The notes beneath the pieces were generated by a model that worked only from the letters and a program-made list of their open reading frames with translations, was not told the origin of the DNA and did not search any database. 64,000 bases of DNA from Acidimicrobiales bacterium (GTDB lineage: Bacteria > Actinomycetota > Acidimicrobiia > Acidimicrobiales > SZUA-35). The DNA lies in the NCBI GenBank assembly GCA_020630065.1, contig JAHDCC010000003.1, forward strand, positions 1 through 64,000, written 5' to 3'. Below, in pieces: positions 61,072 to 64,000 of this stretch (position 1 is its first letter; the number at the start of each line of letters is the position of its first letter). The position numbers and the translations under genes were made by a program.

Positions 61072-61587
61072 GTGCACGCGGTGATCGTAAACGATTCGAG
61101 GATCACCGTTTCGGTAGATCCACAATGTGACAACGCTCCCGAAAATCCTAACTTCTGGGGGGATGTCGCCGTCACGACACTCGATGGTGAGGGTGTCACA
61201 ACCGGCCATATCGATGTGGTTTTTGTCGACGTTGCCACGATGACTCAGCTAAACGAACAACATATGGGCGCGTCAGGTCCTACCGATGTTTTAGCTTTTC
61301 CGATGGATGCGCCGCAGATAACTGACCTTCAAGATGCCGAAACTGGCTTAAACGGCTTGCCGGTTCATCTCGGTGACATCGTAATTTGCCCTCAAGTTTG
61401 TGCTGAACAAGCCGCAAGTCATGTCGGTACACTCGACGGTGAATATTGTCTGCTCACGATTCATGCCGCACTACATCTTGTTGGCTACGACCATGTGACA
61501 GATGAAGAACGCGTCGAGATGCAGGCCCGGGAACGTACCTACCTCGCGTCGTTCGGGTACCAACATCCAGTAGATACGTCGAGCTAA
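61072..61587 (+). CDS. ybeY: Endoribonuclease YbeY (16S rRNA maturation)
   Basis: A 171-residue YbeY, a zinc endonuclease of 16S rRNA 3'-end maturation and 70S quality control. The catalytic HxxxHxxxxxH appears as IHAALHLVGYDH. Earlier conserved blocks are MTQLNEQHMGASGPTDVLAFPMD and LGDIVICPQ. It starts at GTG 61072, six bases after the phoH stop, and its stop overlaps the next ATG by one base. Confidence 0.95.
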   Translation: MHAVIVNDSRITVSVDPQCDNAPENPNFWGDVAVTTLDGEGVTTGHIDVVFVDVATMTQLNEQHMGASGPTDVLAFPMDAPQITDLQDAETGLNGLPVHLGDIVICPQVCAEQAASHVGTLDGEYCLLTIHAALHLVGYDHVTDEERVEMQARERTYLASFGYQHPVDTSS

Positions 61588-62849
61588 TGGGTTCGCTCGA
61601 TCTAATCGAAGCTGTCGCGTTAGTACTTACGTTCCTTTTTGTATTCGTTTCTGTGGCCGCAGTAGCGACGGAAGAGGCTTTTAGGCTTGTCAGCCAAAAC
61701 CGTTCTGATATCGACGACTCCGGGCAACCTAAACGAGAACGAAGCCTACGTCGACTTCGAAGTGATCCTCGGGCCGCCAGCACGTTCCTTCGACTTTTGG
61801 CGATGGTTTCTCAAACCGGGCAGACGACAACCGTTGCATTGCTGGCAGTTCGATGGTTGTCTTGGCCGTGGATACTGGTTGTGTTGGCCATCAATATTTG
61901 CCTCGTCTTTGTTTTGGCCGAAGCCGTTCCACGGACGTTAGCAATTTTGAATCCACAACGATGGGCGCTGCTGATGGCGGGTCCCGTCATTTTGTTGTTG
62001 CGTCTTTGGCCTGTACGCCCTGTAGTTCGGGGTTTGATCGGTTTGGCGAATATGATCGTTCCGGGTCGCGGTCTCGGTATGGGACCGTTTTCTCCCGCCG
62101 AGGAACTCATTGCGCTCGCTGACGCCGCGGTTGAGGAATCGGTGCTCGAAAAAGATGAGCGTGACCTGATCCAATCGGCAATCAAGTTTCGTGACACTAT
62201 CGTCCGTGAAGTTATGGTGCCACGTCCGGACATGCTCGCCGTTGATCAGTCGGTGTCGGTAGGGTCTGCGCTTGAGACATCTTCGTCGGCCGGGTACTCT
62301 CGTCTTCCCGCTTTGGGAGCGGTAACCGACGAAGTGACGGGGCTGGTATACGTGAAAGACCTGATTCGGGCCGAGCTTGACGGGAAAGCGGCCGAATCGG
62401 TGGAGCAGCTTCTTCGCCCCGCCCACCATGTGCCAGAAACAAAGCGGGTATCTGAGCTGCTTCGTGAAATGCAGGAGCAGAAGTTCCACATGGCGATCGC
62501 CATCGATGAATATGGCGGTGTAGCTGGGTTGGTGACGTTGGAGGACTTGATAGAGGAACTCGTCGGTGAGATCGTCGACGAGTACGATGTCGAAGAACCT
62601 TTGGTTGAGCTTCAGCCGGACGGAACCCTACGAGTGGACGGAAGAATCGCCATCGACGAGCTGAACGAGCTGGCAGGTTTGGCGTTACCTGAAGGTGACT
62701 GGGACACGGTCGCCGGGTTAGTTTTCGATCGGTTCGGTCGAGTGCCAAAGACTGGTGAATCATGCAACGTGGACGGATACCGACTACGGGTCGAACGTCT
62801 CCAGGGGCGTCGAATAACCCGGGTTTTAGTAGTTAAAGCAAATGTGTAG
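61587..62849 (+). CDS. CNNM/CorC-type CBS-domain membrane protein
   Basis: A 420-residue protein with an N-terminal DUF21 membrane domain (three to four helices, ~1-170, with EEAFRLVSQNRSD), a CBS pair (REVMVPRPDMLAVDQSVSV..YSRLPALGAVTDEVTGLVYVKDLIRAEL, then VSELLREMQEQKFHMAIAIDEYGGVAGLVTLEDLIEELVGEIVDEYD) and a CorC_HlyC C-terminal domain (GRIAIDELNELAGLALPEGDWDTVAGLVFDRFGRVPKTGE). Such proteins are Mg2+/Co2+ exporters, often called hemolysin C by mistake. It lies in the ybeY-era unit, where this gene is commonly found in actinobacteria. Confidence 0.94.
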   Translation: MGSLDLIEAVALVLTFLFVFVSVAAVATEEAFRLVSQNRSDIDDSGQPKRERSLRRLRSDPRAASTFLRLLAMVSQTGQTTTVALLAVRWLSWPWILVVLAINICLVFVLAEAVPRTLAILNPQRWALLMAGPVILLLRLWPVRPVVRGLIGLANMIVPGRGLGMGPFSPAEELIALADAAVEESVLEKDERDLIQSAIKFRDTIVREVMVPRPDMLAVDQSVSVGSALETSSSAGYSRLPALGAVTDEVTGLVYVKDLIRAELDGKAAESVEQLLRPAHHVPETKRVSELLREMQEQKFHMAIAIDEYGGVAGLVTLEDLIEELVGEIVDEYDVEEPLVELQPDGTLRVDGRIAIDELNELAGLALPEGDWDTVAGLVFDRFGRVPKTGESCNVDGYRLRVERLQGRRITRVLVVKANV

Positions 62850-62866
62850 AGATCGGAATAACTGAT

Positions 62867-63736
62867 ATGACGGATGAATTAACGCCCGATGAGGGGTTCC
62901 GGTCAGGCTTTGTGTCGTTCACTGGTCGACCCAACGTCGGCAAATCGACGCTTTTGAATAAGATCGTCGATTCTAAAGTGAGTATTGTCTCGAACAAGGC
63001 CCAAACGACCCGGCACAAAATACGTGGGGTGCTGCATCAACCCGGCTTACAAATCGTGTTCGTAGATACACCGGGAATTTCAAAACCAAGATCTGCGTTG
63101 GGGGAGAGCCTAAACGACACGGCTCGATCCGTTTACTCAGATGTCGATATCAACTGCTTGGTAGTTGACGCTGCGTCGGGTTTCGGTAAAGGGGACTCGT
63201 TTCTAGCTGAACGAATAGACGTCGAAAATACGATTCTCATTTTAAACAAAGTTGACGGCATGAAGCCGGAAGCGGTCGCTTCGGAACTCAAAAAAGTTTC
63301 GACCATGGGATTCGCCGAGTACTTTCCGCTCTCGGCATGGACAGGAAAAGGGGTGAAAGCGTTGGTCGACCATCTGGCGAAGCGAATGCCAGAAGGTCCC
63401 CGTTGGTACCCCGACGAAATGACGTCCGATTTACCGGAATCTCAATGGGTCGCTGAACTCGTTCGTGAGCAACTGTTCCATGAGATGCGAGAAGAGCTTC
63501 CCCATTCGATCGCGACCCGAGTAACCGAATGGGATTTGCCTCGAATTCGGGTTGAAATTCTGGTCGAACGCGACTCTCAAAAAGGTATCGTCATCGGAAA
63601 ACGGGGCGAGATGCTAAAAAATGTTGGCACGCGTGTACGAAAGCAACTTCCAAAAGGGACTTTTCTTGAGCTAGTAGTTTCGGTCGCTCAGAATTGGCAA
63701 CAAGACCGTACCTCGGTAGAAGACTTCGGGTATTAG
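62867..63736 (+). CDS. era: GTPase Era
   Basis: A 289-residue Era: G domain with GRPNVGKSTLLNKIV (G1), QTTRHKIRG (G2), VDTPGI (G3) and LNKVDG (G4), followed by a KH domain (ILVERDSQKGIVIGKRGEMLKNVGTRVRKQL) that binds the 3' end of 16S rRNA. It acts in 30S assembly together with YbeY, whose gene lies two genes upstream. The ATG at 62867 is 17 bases after the CBS gene. Confidence 0.97.
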   Translation: MTDELTPDEGFRSGFVSFTGRPNVGKSTLLNKIVDSKVSIVSNKAQTTRHKIRGVLHQPGLQIVFVDTPGISKPRSALGESLNDTARSVYSDVDINCLVVDAASGFGKGDSFLAERIDVENTILILNKVDGMKPEAVASELKKVSTMGFAEYFPLSAWTGKGVKALVDHLAKRMPEGPRWYPDEMTSDLPESQWVAELVREQLFHEMREELPHSIATRVTEWDLPRIRVEILVERDSQKGIVIGKRGEMLKNVGTRVRKQLPKGTFLELVVSVAQNWQQDRTSVEDFGY

Positions 63737-63834
63737 CAGGCCAGCGAATCGCGGGAACTGAAATTGACCCTGAGGGTCGAACTAGCCTGCTGCTTGGACT
63801 CACAGATGGTTGCAGCTATATCTTTTCGTAGCGC

Positions 63835-63865
63835 TTGACACCTTGTGAACGGCATGAATTAGGAT
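63835..63865 (+). promoter_or_regulatory. Promoter-like sequence before the last gene
   Basis: TTGACA (63835-63840) and TAGGAT (63860-63865) with a 19-base spacer, a little long for a vegetative promoter. It lies 36 bases before the ATG of the partial gene. A small inverted repeat GACCC-TGA-GGGTC is at 63766-63778, after era. Confidence 0.45.
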
Positions 63866-63900
63866 GCTGTTTTCGCCCCAACAAAATTGGATGGTTGTCC

Positions 63901-64000
63901 ATGACAAGCTTGCCGCCGCACGCCGATGAACCTGCCATACCTCACTTCCTCGATGAGGATGAGGCCGCTTCGTTGACCGAAGCGCTACTTCACTTGGTAG
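63901..64000 (+). CDS. Unidentified gene, cut by the window end
   Basis: An open frame from ATG 63901 to the end of the window (33 codons seen: TSLPPHADEPAIPHFLDEDEAASLTEALLHLV). It is acidic, with a promoter-like sequence upstream. No family can be named from this fragment. Confidence 0.5.
   Translation, partial: MTSLPPHADEPAIPHFLDEDEAASLTEALLHLV

Noticed and set aside
1-64000. CRISPR arrays, insertion sequences, prophage, integrases
   Set aside because: No transposase, integrase, phage structural genes or regular direct repeats were found. Repeats are limited to hairpins and operator-like sites.

Overview
The window looks like chromosomal backbone DNA of an actinobacterium. Supporting signs are RskA-type anti-sigma factors, a BldD-like c-di-GMP regulator, a FolP2-type DHPS paralogue, a class II DAHP synthase, an LCP-like protein between nadD and rsfS, and many GTG/TTG starts. 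Base composition is moderate (about half G+C), and together with the gene order this suggests a (probably aquatic) member of the Acidimicrobiia; that placement is inference. No phage, insertion sequence, CRISPR array or rRNA was seen. There is one tRNA gene (Ala, GGC).

Layout. 0-3 kb: three Tad/Flp pseudopilin-type genes (TadE, TadE, TadG-like). 3-6.4 kb: obgE, proB and a nucleotide-sugar-type epimerase. 6.5-10.3 kb (minus): a CbxX-type AAA ATPase, MurJ and PspA in one operon. 10.5-12.8 kb: a MoxR ATPase with its CoxE-like VWA partner, followed by two abutting palindromes. 13-14.3 kb: ECF sigma and anti-sigma. 14.3-17.2 kb: DAHP synthase, a small membrane protein and a primary-like sigma factor with an unusual C10/hairpin leader. 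17.5-22.2 kb: nadD, degenerate LCP protein, rsfS, convergent leuS. 22.3-26.3 kb: fatty acid hydroxylase/sterol desaturase family, VOC protein, a second ECF/anti-sigma pair divergent from a lipoprotein.

26.3-42 kb is the transport region: two MacB/FtsX-type ABC exporters (26.3-30 kb minus; 37.4-40.9 kb plus) flank a sugar-type ABC importer with two tandem paralogous binding proteins, one permease and a single-domain ATPase (32.1-36.8 kb). tRNA-Ala, a PPOX-fold protein and an RRM protein lie between. 42.3-47.6 kb: MFS transporter, an ArsC-family gene with an in-frame UGA exactly at the catalytic cysteine (a predicted selenoprotein), a phosphodiester glycosidase, a fatty-acyl-AMP ligase and a CnoX-like thioredoxin. 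47.7-52.7 kb: comEA, comEC, folP2-like gene, holA, rpsT. 52.7-64 kb: lepA, cNMP-binding protein, photolyase, hrcA-dnaJ-rsmE, BldD-like regulator, phoH-ybeY-CNNM-era, and the start of an unidentified gene.

The strongest unusual signal is the selenocysteine ArsC at 43663-44019. Its UGA aligns with Cys12 of the R773 ArsC type, all three anion-binding arginines are kept, and a hairpin with a GG-starting loop lies 16 nt after the UGA. Other points worth attention are a degenerate LCP domain, a ComEC lacking the usual metallo-hydrolase motif, paired operator-like repeats before the second sugar-binding protein, and a conserved c-di-GMP signature in the BldD-like protein.
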